A stretch of DNA of 64,000 bases from Eubacterium sp. (GTDB taxonomy: Bacteria > Bacillota > Clostridia > Lachnospirales > Lachnospiraceae): assembly GCA_024690665.1 (NCBI GenBank), contig JAILOU010000021.1:48369-112368 (forward strand), given 5' to 3'. Below are positions 8,216 through 15,799 of this stretch, piece after piece. Made by a program: the position numbers and the translations under genes. Below the pieces are notes generated by a model. It made no database searches. It was not told the origin of the DNA and worked only from the letters and a program-made list of their open reading frames with translations. Every line of letters starts with the position of its first letter. The stretch's first letter is position 1.

Positions 8216-8720
8216 CACGCCGCTTGGGGCGAATTATGAAAAAAGTAAATGATTTTCCCCAGGCGCTGGGGGATTTTGAAAAAAAGTAAATGATTTCCCC
8301 CAGGGAGCTGGGGAAAATATGAAAAAAAGAAGTCATTCCCCCCAGGCGCTGGGGGAAAATATGAAAAAAGTAAATGATCCCCCCGGGAGCTGGGGGAAAA
8401 TAAGAAAAAGTAAATGATTTCCCCCAGGGAGCTGGGGGAAATATGAAAAAAGTAAAAGAATCCCCCAGGGCGCTGGGGGAAATATGAAAAAAGTAAAAGA
8501 ATCCCCCAGGGAGCTGGGGGAAAATACGAAAAAGTAAATGATTTCCCTCGAGGCGCTGGGGGAAAATACGAAAAAGTAAAAGAATCCCCCCAGGGCATTG
8601 GGGGAAATACGAAAAAGTAAAAGAATCCCCCAGGGCGCTGGGGGAAAATAAGAAAAAAAGAAATCATCCCCCAAGGCGCTTGAGGAAAAAGTAAAATAAA
8701 AGAAATCCTCCCCCAGGGAA
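8216..8720. repeat. Tandem array of about twelve 41-bp palindrome-containing repeats
   Basis: Units begin near 8216 (degenerate), 8256, 8297, 8338, 8379, 8421, 8462, 8503, 8544, 8586, 8626, 8667 and 8708 (truncated). Each has a GC-only palindrome close to CCCCCAGGGCGCTGGGGG followed by an A-rich half close to AAATATGAAAAAAGTAAAAG. The period is 41 bp in nearly every step, close to four helical turns. There are no unique spacers, so it is not CRISPR. The array fills the gap between the beta-CASP gene and an acidic protein whose ribosome site lies immediately after the last unit. Several units carry small frames that start ATGAAAAAA, but the 41-bp period rotates the frame, so coding is unlikely as a whole. 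Confidence 0.95.
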
Positions 8721-8733
8721 AGGCAGGTGTTAT

Positions 8734-9330
8734 ATGAAAGATCGGATTGATAAGCGAGATTTTTTGCATAGTATGCACAGCTCGGTAATTAAATACTGGA
8801 ACGTGAACTTCGAACCCGAAGAAGAAGAGCCGGAGGAACTTCCTGCTCCTGAACCAGAAGAAGAGGTTCACTACAATGAAGTGACCGGTCGTGCGGAGCC
8901 GCCTTCGGCGCTTTATGGACAGCGCAAGGACGAGATGGAAGAAGAAGCGCTTGCCATCTATGAGCGTCTGCAAAATGAAGCTGCCGCAGATGAGGCAGCC
9001 AAGGAGCAGGAAATTGCGGAAATTATGGCACAGGCTAATGCCGGCGAAGAAGAAGTTCATTATAATGAAGTGACCGGTCGCGCGGAGCCGCCTTCAGCTC
9101 TCTATGGACAAAAGAAGGATGAGATGGAAGCGGAAGCACTTGCCATCTATGAACGGTTGCAAAATGAAGCCGCCGCAGACGAGGCAGCCAAAGAGCAGGA
9201 GATTGCGGAAATTATGGCACAGGCCAATGCCGGCGAAGAAGCGCCGCAGGCAGAAGGGGAAGCAGATGAAGCTGCTCAGGAGGAAGCTTTATTTATGGAT
9301 ATGCCTGAGGCAGAAGAAATACAAGAATAA
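8734..9330 (+). CDS. Acidic protein with a duplicated 63-residue unit
   Basis: A 198-residue, strongly acidic, Ala/Glu-rich protein with no signal peptide. After an N-terminal 42 residues come two near-identical units beginning EEVHYNEVTGRAEPPSALYG (8860-9048 and 9049-9237). Each contains a predicted helix ending EIAEIMAQANAGEE. The two DNA copies differ mainly at synonymous positions, so the duplication is old enough to have drifted and the protein sequence is under selection. AAAGGCAGG gives the ribosome site for the ATG at 8734; the site lies in the tail of the 41-bp array. argS follows after 18 bases, so co-transcription is plausible. No family recognised. Confidence 0.8.
   Translation: MKDRIDKRDFLHSMHSSVIKYWNVNFEPEEEEPEELPAPEPEEEVHYNEVTGRAEPPSALYGQRKDEMEEEALAIYERLQNEAAADEAAKEQEIAEIMAQANAGEEEVHYNEVTGRAEPPSALYGQKKDEMEAEALAIYERLQNEAAADEAAKEQEIAEIMAQANAGEEAPQAEGEADEAAQEEALFMDMPEAEEIQE
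8860..9237 (+). repeat. In-frame direct duplication of 189 bp
   Basis: Two adjacent 189-bp (63-codon) copies inside the acidic protein gene. Many third-position differences and very few amino-acid changes, mainly R/K and E/A. Confidence 0.9.
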
Positions 9331-9348
9331 GATATGAGGAAATAAGAC

Positions 9349-11115
9349 ATGAAATATTTACTGAATTTAATCGGAAATGAAATGCAGGCTGCTTTTGCAG
9401 CCTGTGGCTATGATACCACCTACGCGAAGGTGACGATTTCTAATCGTCCGGATCTGTGCGAGTTTCAGTGCAATGGTGCTATGCCACTTGCGAAAACTGC
9501 GCACAAGGCTCCGATTATGATTGCGGAAGAAATTGCACAAAAACTCAAGGGCAGCGCGCTGTTTTCGACTGTGGATGCCGTGAAGCCGGGATTTTTGAAT
9601 CTTCGACTCAAACCGGAAGCTCTTGCGGAATATCTGATCAATATGGTGAAGGATGGTCACCTGGGTGTAAATGCACCTGAAAAGGCGAAGAAAATTATCA
9701 TTGATTACGGCGGACCTAATGTTGCGAAGCCTCTTCATGTCGGACATCTTCGTTCGGCCATTATCGGTGAGAGTGTGAAGCGTCTTGGTCGTTATGTCGG
9801 TCATGAAATAATCGGTGATGTGCATCTTGGAGACTGGGGTCTTCAGATGGGACTTATCATCACGGAACTTAAAGAGCGTCAGCCGGATCTTGTATATTTC
9901 GATGAAAATTATGAGGGCGAATATCCTGAGGAAGCGCCATTTACCATATCGGAACTAGAGGAAATCTATCCGACGGCTTCCGGTAAGTCTAAGGAAGATG
10001 AAGCCTATAAGGAAGCTGCCATGCAGGCGACGTATGAGCTGCAGCATGGAAGACGTGGATACCAGGCGGTACTGTCTCATATTTTAAATGTCTCCGTAAC
10101 AGACCTTAAGAAAAACTATGAGAACCTGAAGGTTTCTTTTGATCTGTGGAAGGGTGAGTCGGATGCGCAGCCTTATATTCCGGATATGGCCAAGAAGATG
10201 CAAGACGATGGTTTTGCGTATACTTCTGAGGGTGCGCTTGTTGTGGATGTAAAGGAAGAGTCTGATGCCAAGGAAGTTCCGCCTTGTATGATTTTAAAAT
10301 CTGACGGTGCGTCTTTGTATACGACGACCGATCTTGCTACGCTTGTCTGGAGAGAGCAGGACTATCATCCGGATCAGGTAATCTATGTTGTGGATAAGCG
10401 CCAGGAACTTCATTTTGTACAGGTGTTCCGTTGTGCGAAAAAGACCGGAATTGTACCGGAGAGCACACAGCTTACATTCCTTGGTTTTGGTACGATGAAC
10501 GGCAAGGACGGTAAGCCGTTTAAGACCAGAGAGGGCGGCGTTATGCGTCTTGAGAATCTGGTTGCCGATACGAACGAGGAGATGCACAAAAAGATTGTGG
10601 AAGGTGGTAAGGTGCCGGCCGAGGAGGCACAGCAGACTTCTAAGACGGTCGCGCTTGCTGCGATTAAGTACGGTGATTTGTCTAACCAGGCTTCTAAGGA
10701 CTATGTCTTTGATGTGGATCGTTTTACTTCATTTGAGGGTAACACCGGTCCTTACATCTTATATACCATGGTTCGTATTAAATCCATTATGAAAAAATAC
10801 GAAGAGCAGGGTGGCAATTTGGAAAATGGTCACATCATGTCGGCTGAGACGGATGCTGAGAAATCGCTTATGCTTTTGCTGGCTCGCTGGAATGATGTTG
10901 TGGAAAATGCGTTTGTTGACCTTGCGCCGCACAAGATCTGTGCGTATATCTATGAGGTTGCCAATGCGCTGAATCATTTCTATCATGAGACGTCTATTAT
11001 GGGCGAGGATGATGAGGATAAGAAGGCCGGTTATATTGGTTTACTGGCGTTGACGCTGAAGGTGCTTGAGGATGGTATTGAGATCCTTGGGTTTGAGGCG
11101 CCGGAGAGGATGTAG
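9349..11115 (+). CDS. argS: Arginyl-tRNA synthetase
   Basis: A 588-residue class I aminoacyl-tRNA synthetase that charges tRNA-Arg. The N-terminal ArgS-specific Add-1 domain leads into IDYGGPNVAKPLHVGHLRSA, with the HVGH form of the HIGH motif near residue 127. The catalytic domain continues with VHLGDWGLQMG and YTTTDLATLVWRE. The C-terminal anticodon-binding domain contains EGNTGPYILYTMVRIKS and the family's usual DALR-type end. No KMSK is visible, as in many ArgS proteins. A GAGGAAATAAGAC leader supports the ATG at 9349. Length matches the family. Confidence 0.97.
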   Translation: MKYLLNLIGNEMQAAFAACGYDTTYAKVTISNRPDLCEFQCNGAMPLAKTAHKAPIMIAEEIAQKLKGSALFSTVDAVKPGFLNLRLKPEALAEYLINMVKDGHLGVNAPEKAKKIIIDYGGPNVAKPLHVGHLRSAIIGESVKRLGRYVGHEIIGDVHLGDWGLQMGLIITELKERQPDLVYFDENYEGEYPEEAPFTISELEEIYPTASGKSKEDEAYKEAAMQATYELQHGRRGYQAVLSHILNVSVTDLKKNYENLKVSFDLWKGESDAQPYIPDMAKKMQDDGFAYTSEGALVVDVKEESDAKEVPPCMILKSDGASLYTTTDLATLVWREQDYHPDQVIYVVDKRQELHFVQVFRCAKKTGIVPESTQLTFLGFGTMNGKDGKPFKTREGGVMRLENLVADTNEEMHKKIVEGGKVPAEEAQQTSKTVALAAIKYGDLSNQASKDYVFDVDRFTSFEGNTGPYILYTMVRIKSIMKKYEEQGGNLENGHIMSAETDAEKSLMLLLARWNDVVENAFVDLAPHKICAYIYEVANALNHFYHETSIMGEDDEDKKAGYIGLLALTLKVLEDGIEILGFEAPERM

Positions 11116-11470
11116 GGCCTTTCATATCTGTCTTATAATCCTGACACTCCCCCGGGCTCTTGGGCAAACAGATTCGATAAAGTCTGGACGCCTCGCAAGG
11201 CCGCTTTGGGGTAAGGTGTTGAGTTAGGTATGGGCGTGCTAAGAAGTGACCTGTGGCCACTTCTTTCATAAAAGAATCTAAGACTGCTGTTGGAAATAAA
11301 TTTCCGCGCAATCTTAGATTCTTTTATTTTCCCCTGCCGGGCGGCAGGGGCACGCCCAATAACATACGAGGCGTCTGGTGCTACGGCGTCCGCCTTTTTG
11401 ACGAATCTGTATGCTACAGAGCATACCGAGGTCGGTCAATGGATTCTTGCGACAGATATTTCAGGCCTTA
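11114..11470. repeat. Large imperfect palindromic element with an internal hairpin core
   Basis: This stretch directly after argS folds back on itself. GGCCT..ATATCTGTC at the left end (11116-11132) matches the reverse complement of GACAGATATTTCAGGCC (11451-11467). ACAGATTCG (11168-11176) is mirrored by CGAATCTGT (11402-11410). GACGCCTCG (11188-11196) by CGAGGCGTC (11367-11375), and GGGCGTG (11232-11238) by CACGCCC (11351-11357). Between the arms lie three hairpins: GAAGTG/CACTTC, AAAAGAATCTAAG/CTTAGATTCTTTT and CCCTGCC/GGCAGGG. The layout suits a MITE-like element or a large structured RNA. No convincing gene lies within. Confidence 0.75.
11217..11350. repeat. Hairpin-core repeat, copy 1
   Basis: About 134 bp shared with copy 2 at 11534-11666 at high identity, starting GTTGAGTTAGGTATGGGCGT and ending in the GGCAGGGG hairpin arm. 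Confidence 0.9.
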
Positions 11471-11506
11471 GGGTGTCTGCCGGTACATAAAAGGCCTTTT
11501 TGGGGA
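11464..11506 (+). terminator. Possible terminator at the end of the palindromic element
   Basis: AGGCCTT (11464-11470) can pair with AAGGCCT (11491-11497), followed by TTTTTGGGG. It could end any transcript crossing the element. Confidence 0.4.
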
Positions 11507-11533
11507 GAAAAATTGACGGGGCTTATCGTATGG

Positions 11534-11666
11534 GGTTGAGTTAGGTATGGGCGTGCTAAGAAGTGGCCTTTGGCCACTCCTTTAATAAAAGAATCTAAGC
11601 TTGCTGTTGGAAATAAAATTCCGCGCAATCTTAGATTCTTTTATTTTTCCTGCCGGGCGGCAGGGG
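11534..11666. repeat. Hairpin-core repeat, copy 2 (right arm missing)
   Basis: Same order of hairpins as copy 1, but the outer CACGCCC arm is absent: the repeat ends exactly where the stop codon of the convergent PNPOx-like gene begins (11667). The left flank again has AAGGCC and TTTTTGGGG. The hairpins probably double as a terminator for the convergent gene. Confidence 0.85.
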
Positions 11667-12143
11667 CTATGCTTCATTTACAATTTTTCCGCAGATATGC
11701 TCTGGTGTTAGGGCATACATCAGCGTTGCCGGGCCGGAGTGTTTTAGTTCGTGCTGGATATAGGCTTCATCCTGGGTGAACTTGTGGCATAGCTGCGTGG
11801 CGATGCGATAGAGAGTTTCCTGATCTTCGATGAATTCAATCTTTCCAAAGACGATGACGGATTTGATATTAAGTGCCCACTCGCCTTCGCGTCGGAACCC
11901 TTCGTCGTAGACGCAAAAGGATACTTTGTTATGACGCTTTAGGGCATCGATTTTGTGCCCTTTTTTTCCGCCGTGAAAGTAGAGTTTGCCGTCTTCTTCA
12001 TTATAGAAGTGATTCAGCGGCATGCCGTAAGGGTAGTCGTCATCACCTAAAACAGATAGGACACCGCGTGGCTCATTTTTCAGAATTTCAATACACTCAT
12101 CTTGAGATAGTTTTTGTTTGATTCGTAATAGTTCTCGAAACAT
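11667..12143 (-). CDS. Pyridoxamine 5'-phosphate oxidase-fold flavoprotein (NimA-like)
   Basis: A 158-residue protein beginning MFRELLRIKQKLSQDECIEI. The N-terminal half has RGVLSVLGDDDYPYGMPLNH, LYFHGGKKGHKIDAL and VSFCVYDEG, which are the FMN-contacting strands of the PNPOx-like split-barrel fold and are typical of NimA-like proteins. Such proteins bind flavin and reduce small molecules; some inactivate 5-nitroimidazoles. A minus-strand AAAGGAGGATCAACT leader supports the ATG at 12143, with TATGATAC upstream as a likely -10 box. Family assignment is secure; substrate unknown. Confidence 0.9.
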   Translation of the reverse strand: MFRELLRIKQKLSQDECIEILKNEPRGVLSVLGDDDYPYGMPLNHFYNEEDGKLYFHGGKKGHKIDALKRHNKVSFCVYDEGFRREGEWALNIKSVIVFGKIEFIEDQETLYRIATQLCHKFTQDEAYIQHELKHSGPATLMYALTPEHICGKIVNEA

Positions 12144-12248
12144 AGTTGATCCTCCTTTAGAGACCTTATTGTATCATACTTAGAACGTCGTGAAAATCAA
12201 AGAAATATAGGGAATAATTTTGCGAAAAATGATATGATGATAGCGGAA

Positions 12249-12378
12249 GGTTTAACTCAGTCGGAGAACAAGCTCCGTCTGAGTTAAACGCTCCGCGAGG
12301 ATGCACACGGATTCGGACAGGAATTTGTCTGCTGAAGCAGACCCGAATCCGGCGCGCAAGACTCGCGAGCGAGTCTTG
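12249..12378. repeat. Three-hairpin intergenic element
   Basis: Three consecutive inverted repeats: GTTTAACTCAG (12250-12260)/CTGAGTTAAAC (12279-12289) with an inner CGGAG/CTCCG; CGGATTCGG (12308-12316)/CCGAATCCG (12343-12351) with an inner GTCTGC-TGAA-GCAGAC; and CAAGACTCGC (12357-12366)/GCGAGTCTTG (12369-12378). It sits 30 bases before the glycosyltransferase ATG. It is probably a dispersed palindromic repeat of this genome, but a structured leader RNA is possible. Confidence 0.75.
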
Positions 12379-12407
12379 ACTACGTAGCCAATGAGGGATG
12401 TTTTACT

Positions 12408-14132
12408 ATGAATAAAATTATTGAATTAATTGAACAAGGGGACTATCAAAGGGCGGAAAAGGCGTTAAGCGAATACATGAATGAGCATCCATTTTCGGAT
12501 GATGTTGCAGTGCTTGGGGCGACGATTGCACAAGGGCTTGGCAAATATGATGAGATGCTAGAATGTGTGCGACTTGGACTTTCTTATAATCCGGATCATT
12601 ACGAGTTATATTATATGCTCGGCGAATATTATCGTATGTCCAATGAAAAGCTGGCGTATTTGTACTTTGAGCTGGCAGTGGAAAAATGTAATCAGGATGC
12701 AGACCGGGCATTTTTAGAGGAAGCCTTTGAGACATTTGCAAGAGAAAGCGGCGTCGAGGTTCCGGGGATTACGATATTGTACCTGACGCATGATTCGGAG
12801 CCGTATATCGATATTTCCATGAAGGCCTTGCGTAATTTTGTGAATGAAAAGCAGGTGGAAATCATTGCGGTGGATAACGGTTCGAAAGACCGAAGCGTTC
12901 AGATTCTAAGGCAGTATTCGAATGTACAGGTCCTTCAAAATACACAGCCGGTAGGAATTGCCAGGTGTATCAATGAGGGGATAAAAAAGTCGAATCCGAA
13001 CAATGATATATATCTTATGCAGGCAGAATATGTGCCACTGAAAAATAGTGTGCAGATGCTTCGGCTGGATGCGTATGAGAAGGCATTAACCGGAGCGACG
13101 GGGTCTGTCTCGAATCACTTTGTGAATCATCAATGCAAAGAGGTGTTTTACAACGAGTTTGAAAAAGCGCTGGAAGAAGAAAAGAAAAATATTCCGACAA
13201 AGAATTATTGTGAAGTGAAGACGTATCTGGCACCATTTTCGTTATTTATAAAAAGACAGGCCATTGATAAGGTGGGGCTGTTTGATGAAACGCTGAATCC
13301 GGCAGAACATGTGGACGAAGATTACGGAATACGAATACTGGAGGCGGGGTATCAAAATTATTTGTGCTATAATAGTTATGTTTATTGTCTGCTGGACAGT
13401 GAGCGTAAATCGGTCATAGAAGACTGGCGATATGCGCCCGGAAGTTATCGCAGCTTTAAGGAAAAGTGGGGATTTACATCTGCTTATTTTAGCGGTTGTC
13501 GCGTGGATCTTATGACGATGATTGAAAGAGACCGAGAGGAAGAACTTCACTTTCTGGAAGTGGGATGTACCAGCGGTGAGACGTTGTCCAGACTGCAATA
13601 TCGCTATCCGAACGGTAGCGTACATGGCGTGGAATTAAATGAGCAGGTTGCGGCAATTGGAGCTTATAAACTGGATATTCATTGTGGAAATATAGAAACG
13701 ATGCAGCTTCCATATGGAAAGGAGTCGTTTGACTATATTATCTTTGGGGATGTTTTGGAACATCTGGCATATCCGGAAGATACGCTGATTCGGATGCGGG
13801 AATATCTAAAAGAAGACGGATGTATTCTGACAAGCATTCCCAATATCTTATACGGCGATGTAATTTATGATCTGCTGCAGGGGAACTTTACGTATCAGGA
13901 TTACGGAATCTTAGATCGTACACACCTTAGGTTCTTTACGCAAAACGAGATATTTAAAATGTTTTCGCGCTGCGGATATTATATTGATCAGCTGAGCACG
14001 ACAAAGACCAGTCAAAATCCGTCCGAGAGGCATCCGGAATTTTTTAAGCAATTATTTGAAATCAGGGACATTGGAATTGACAAAACGCAGATTGATATAT
14101 TCCAGTTTCTTGTAAGGGCAAGAAAACAATAA
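12408..14132 (+). CDS. TPR - GT2 glycosyltransferase - SAM methyltransferase fusion
   Basis: A 574-residue cytoplasmic protein. Residues 1-115 are helical and TPR-like (YELYYMLGEYYRMSNEKLAY). Residues 120-330 form a family 2 glycosyltransferase with TILYLTHDSEPY, VEIIAVDNGSKDRS and HVDEDYGIRILEAG. From about 380, FLEVGCTSGETLS is the SAM-binding motif of a class I methyltransferase, followed by FDYIIFGDVLEHL and CILTSIPNI. Such fusions modify surface or flagellar glycans in motile Clostridia, which would fit the flagellar promoter at 5.1 kb; that link is inference. ATG at 12408 follows GAGGGATG. The Nudix gene follows after 22 bases. Confidence 0.85.
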   Translation: MNKIIELIEQGDYQRAEKALSEYMNEHPFSDDVAVLGATIAQGLGKYDEMLECVRLGLSYNPDHYELYYMLGEYYRMSNEKLAYLYFELAVEKCNQDADRAFLEEAFETFARESGVEVPGITILYLTHDSEPYIDISMKALRNFVNEKQVEIIAVDNGSKDRSVQILRQYSNVQVLQNTQPVGIARCINEGIKKSNPNNDIYLMQAEYVPLKNSVQMLRLDAYEKALTGATGSVSNHFVNHQCKEVFYNEFEKALEEEKKNIPTKNYCEVKTYLAPFSLFIKRQAIDKVGLFDETLNPAEHVDEDYGIRILEAGYQNYLCYNSYVYCLLDSERKSVIEDWRYAPGSYRSFKEKWGFTSAYFSGCRVDLMTMIERDREEELHFLEVGCTSGETLSRLQYRYPNGSVHGVELNEQVAAIGAYKLDIHCGNIETMQLPYGKESFDYIIFGDVLEHLAYPEDTLIRMREYLKEDGCILTSIPNILYGDVIYDLLQGNFTYQDYGILDRTHLRFFTQNEIFKMFSRCGYYIDQLSTTKTSQNPSERHPEFFKQLFEIRDIGIDKTQIDIFQFLVRARKQ

Positions 14133-14154
14133 ATAACCAGGAGGAACAGTCAAG

Positions 14155-14673
14155 ATGACTGAAATGATTGACATCTATAATGAAAAGCGGGAGAAGACTT
14201 CCCTACAACTTCCGAGAAAGTCAAAACTGGAAAAGGGGCAGTTTATGCTTTATGTTCTGGCACTGATTCAGGATAAAGATGGAAGATTTTTGATTACGCA
14301 AAGAGCAATGGATAAGAAATGGGCTGCAGGGCAGTGGGAGATACCGGGAGGTGGAGCCGTTGCCGGGGAAAGTTCGTTTGAGGCAGTGTGCCGGGAAGTA
14401 AAAGAAGAGACCGGGCTGGATGTATCACAGTGCGATCCGAAGGTCATCTATTCCTATGTAAATGAAGATCTAGAGCGCGGAGATAATTATTTTGTCGATA
14501 TCTATCTGCTGAAGAAGGATTTTACAATAGAAGATGTCACAATTGAAAAAGAAGAGGCAATCGGGGTAAAGGTTGCAGATTTTGAGGAAATCACAAGAAT
14601 TCATAAAGAAAGTGGGTTCTTACATTATAAGAGACTGACACAAGCATTACACAAAGGAGAAGAGACATGTTAG
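14155..14673 (+). CDS. Nudix hydrolase
   Basis: A 172-residue protein with the Nudix box at about residues 65-88: GGGAVAGESSFEAV followed by CREVKEETGL, matching Gx5Ex7REUxEExGU. The family hydrolyses nucleoside diphosphates linked to another group, using a magnesium ion held by the REUXEE glutamates. The N-terminal MIDIYNEKREKT stretch resembles the DNA-mismatch/isopentenyl-diphosphate type of Nudix proteins in Clostridia. AGGAGGAACAG precedes the ATG. Its end overlaps the next gene by seven bases, indicating translational coupling. Confidence 0.92.
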   Translation: MTEMIDIYNEKREKTSLQLPRKSKLEKGQFMLYVLALIQDKDGRFLITQRAMDKKWAAGQWEIPGGGAVAGESSFEAVCREVKEETGLDVSQCDPKVIYSYVNEDLERGDNYFVDIYLLKKDFTIEDVTIEKEEAIGVKVADFEEITRIHKESGFLHYKRLTQALHKGEETC

Positions 14674-15071
14674 TAAAGACACAGACACCACCATCAGCAG
14701 ACACGCTGATTGAAGAAGCGAAAAAGGATGCATCGGCAGCGAAGTGCGGAATGTATCTGACGCACGTTGGGATTGTAAGGGAAGATGCCAAGGCGAAAGT
14801 GCGCAAGGGAGAAGAAGGTACAAAGCCGGTTACGGCGATGGACTTTTCCTATGATGAAGAGAAAGTCAATGCTGCAATTCAGATGGCACTTAAGATGGAT
14901 GGCATTTACTTTGTCAGGGTATGGCTGGCAAATGGACACCTTGGCGTAGGGGATGATATCATGCGAGTGTTGATTGGCGGAGATATCAGACCACATGTAA
15001 TTGATGGGTTAAATGCACTGGTTGGAGAGATTAAAAACAACTGCGTAAGCGAAGTGGAAATCTATGACTAA
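14667..15071 (+). CDS. MoaE-like molybdopterin synthase family protein, short form
   Basis: A 134-residue protein. GMYLTHVGIVREDAKAKVRK, then VNAAIQMALKMDGIYFVRVW and LGVGDDIMRVLIGGDIRPHV, follow the order of the MoaE fold (first strand with VG-x-VR, then the GxLxVGD strand). It ends in GEIKNNCVSEVEIYD and lacks the lysine-containing PxWKxE-type catalytic segment that follows in true MoaE. No other molybdenum cofactor genes are in the window. So it may have a different job from molybdopterin synthesis. It overlaps the Nudix gene by seven bases. Confidence 0.65.
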   Translation: MLVKTQTPPSADTLIEEAKKDASAAKCGMYLTHVGIVREDAKAKVRKGEEGTKPVTAMDFSYDEEKVNAAIQMALKMDGIYFVRVWLANGHLGVGDDIMRVLIGGDIRPHVIDGLNALVGEIKNNCVSEVEIYD

Positions 15072-15104
15072 CATTGGAGAATCGTCAATTTGAACAAAAG
15101 TTTT

Positions 15105-15148
15105 TTCGGAAACTGATTTTTTTGATGCAGTTTCCCGAAGCGGTTTTT
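15105..15148 (+). terminator. Intrinsic terminator after the Nudix-MoaE pair
   Basis: TTCGGAAACTG (15105-15115) pairs with CAGTTTCCCGAA (15128-15139) with one bulge, followed by GCGGTTTTT. Confidence 0.65.
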
Positions 15149-15232
15149 AAAATAGGGAAATAGTGCATAGAAGAATAGGAAAAAAGCCGTGTTTACAACG
15201 GGTTTCGAGTCATGTAAAATATCGTCGATACA

Positions 15233-15290
15233 GCTGAAAAAGGTGAGGGATTTTCAGCGTAAAGTTCTATAAATTATTCTTTGTTATGAT
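15233..15290 (+). promoter_or_regulatory. Inverted repeat and -10 box before the 117-residue gene
   Basis: GCTGAAAA (15233-15240) is mirrored by TTTTCAGC (15251-15258). A TATGAT -10-like box lies at 15285-15290. The inverted repeat would fall near or upstream of the -35 region, suiting an operator. Confidence 0.35.
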
Positions 15291-15311
15291 ATGGTAAAGG
15301 AGATATGAAAC

Positions 15312-15665
15312 ATGATTCAACCAACAAGAATACTTGCTATGAGCAAGGACAAAGACCATGCACTTTTTAAAGTAGGACTTTCAGAGATTCCTAACAGATT
15401 CGTAAACAAAGCAAGACGCTTAGATGAAGCAGATTTTACAAAAGAAAGATTCTCTTGTTTTGTAAGCATGGAGTATTTTTCGGGATTTACCGTAATTTCG
15501 AACCAGGAAAATAGTTATGCACCAAGGGGCCAGGTGATTTACAGAGACAAGAACGGAGAAGACCATTATCTTGACTGCATGCTCACAACAGGCGAGCAAA
15601 AGAATATATTTGAGATGTGTAGATTAGCATTTAAGGGCGATGTTCCAATCGGAGCAACCGCTTAA
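15312..15665 (+). CDS. Uncharacterised 117-residue protein
   Basis: A small soluble protein starting MIQPTRILAMSKDKDHALFK and containing RFSCFVSMEYFSGFTVISNQ. It lacks a signal peptide and membrane segment, and carries Cys residues only near the middle and in CMLTTGEQKNIFEMC. AAAGGAG (15296-15302) places the start at 15312. It stands alone between its own promoter region and a terminator. No family recognised. Confidence 0.75.
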   Translation: MIQPTRILAMSKDKDHALFKVGLSEIPNRFVNKARRLDEADFTKERFSCFVSMEYFSGFTVISNQENSYAPRGQVIYRDKNGEDHYLDCMLTTGEQKNIFEMCRLAFKGDVPIGATA

Positions 15666-15671
15666 GTACAT

Positions 15672-15705
15672 AAAAAGCATTCGCTAGAGGGCGAGTGCTT
15701 TTTTT
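15672..15705 (+). terminator. Intrinsic terminator
   Basis: AAAAGCATTCGC pairs with GCGAGTGCTTTT across TAGAGG, followed by a run of T. Confidence 0.9.
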
Positions 15706-15716
15706 ATGCCATCCAC

Positions 15717-15745
15717 TTGACAAAAGAATCAAATACTCGTACAAT
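15717..15745 (+). promoter_or_regulatory. Sigma-A promoter of the metal transport operon
   Basis: TTGACA (15717-15722), 17-bp spacer, TACAAT (15740-15745). Near-consensus; start of transcription expected about 15752. Confidence 0.85.
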
Positions 15746-15761
15746 CAATCACGACGCAAAA

Positions 15762-15776
15762 TGCAAATGATTTGCA
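15762..15776. promoter_or_regulatory. Candidate Zur/Fur-family operator
   Basis: TGCAAAT-G-ATTTGCA is a perfect 7-1-7 palindrome placed about 10-25 bases after the predicted transcription start and before the zinc-type transport genes. The 7-1-7 layout and AAAT/ATTT core suit a Fur-family metalloregulator. Zinc specificity is inferred from the downstream genes. Confidence 0.65.
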
Positions 15777-15799
15777 ATTTTGGAAAGGAATGAAAACGC

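Noticed and set aside
8216..8720. CRISPR array
   Set aside because: Repeats abut each other with no unique spacers, and no cas genes are present.
8215..9060. Long minus-strand frame with FYFF/PPAPWG repeats
   Set aside because: It is the back translation of the 41-bp repeat array and the acidic gene; composition is artefactual, with no ribosome site and no plausible fold.
11253..11779. Short plus-strand frames across the hairpin repeats
   Set aside because: They run through inverted repeats, start inside the first core and share sequence only because of the DNA repeats. One tail (TNLYATEHTEVGQWILATDI) reads like protein, but the mirrored arm does not conserve it.
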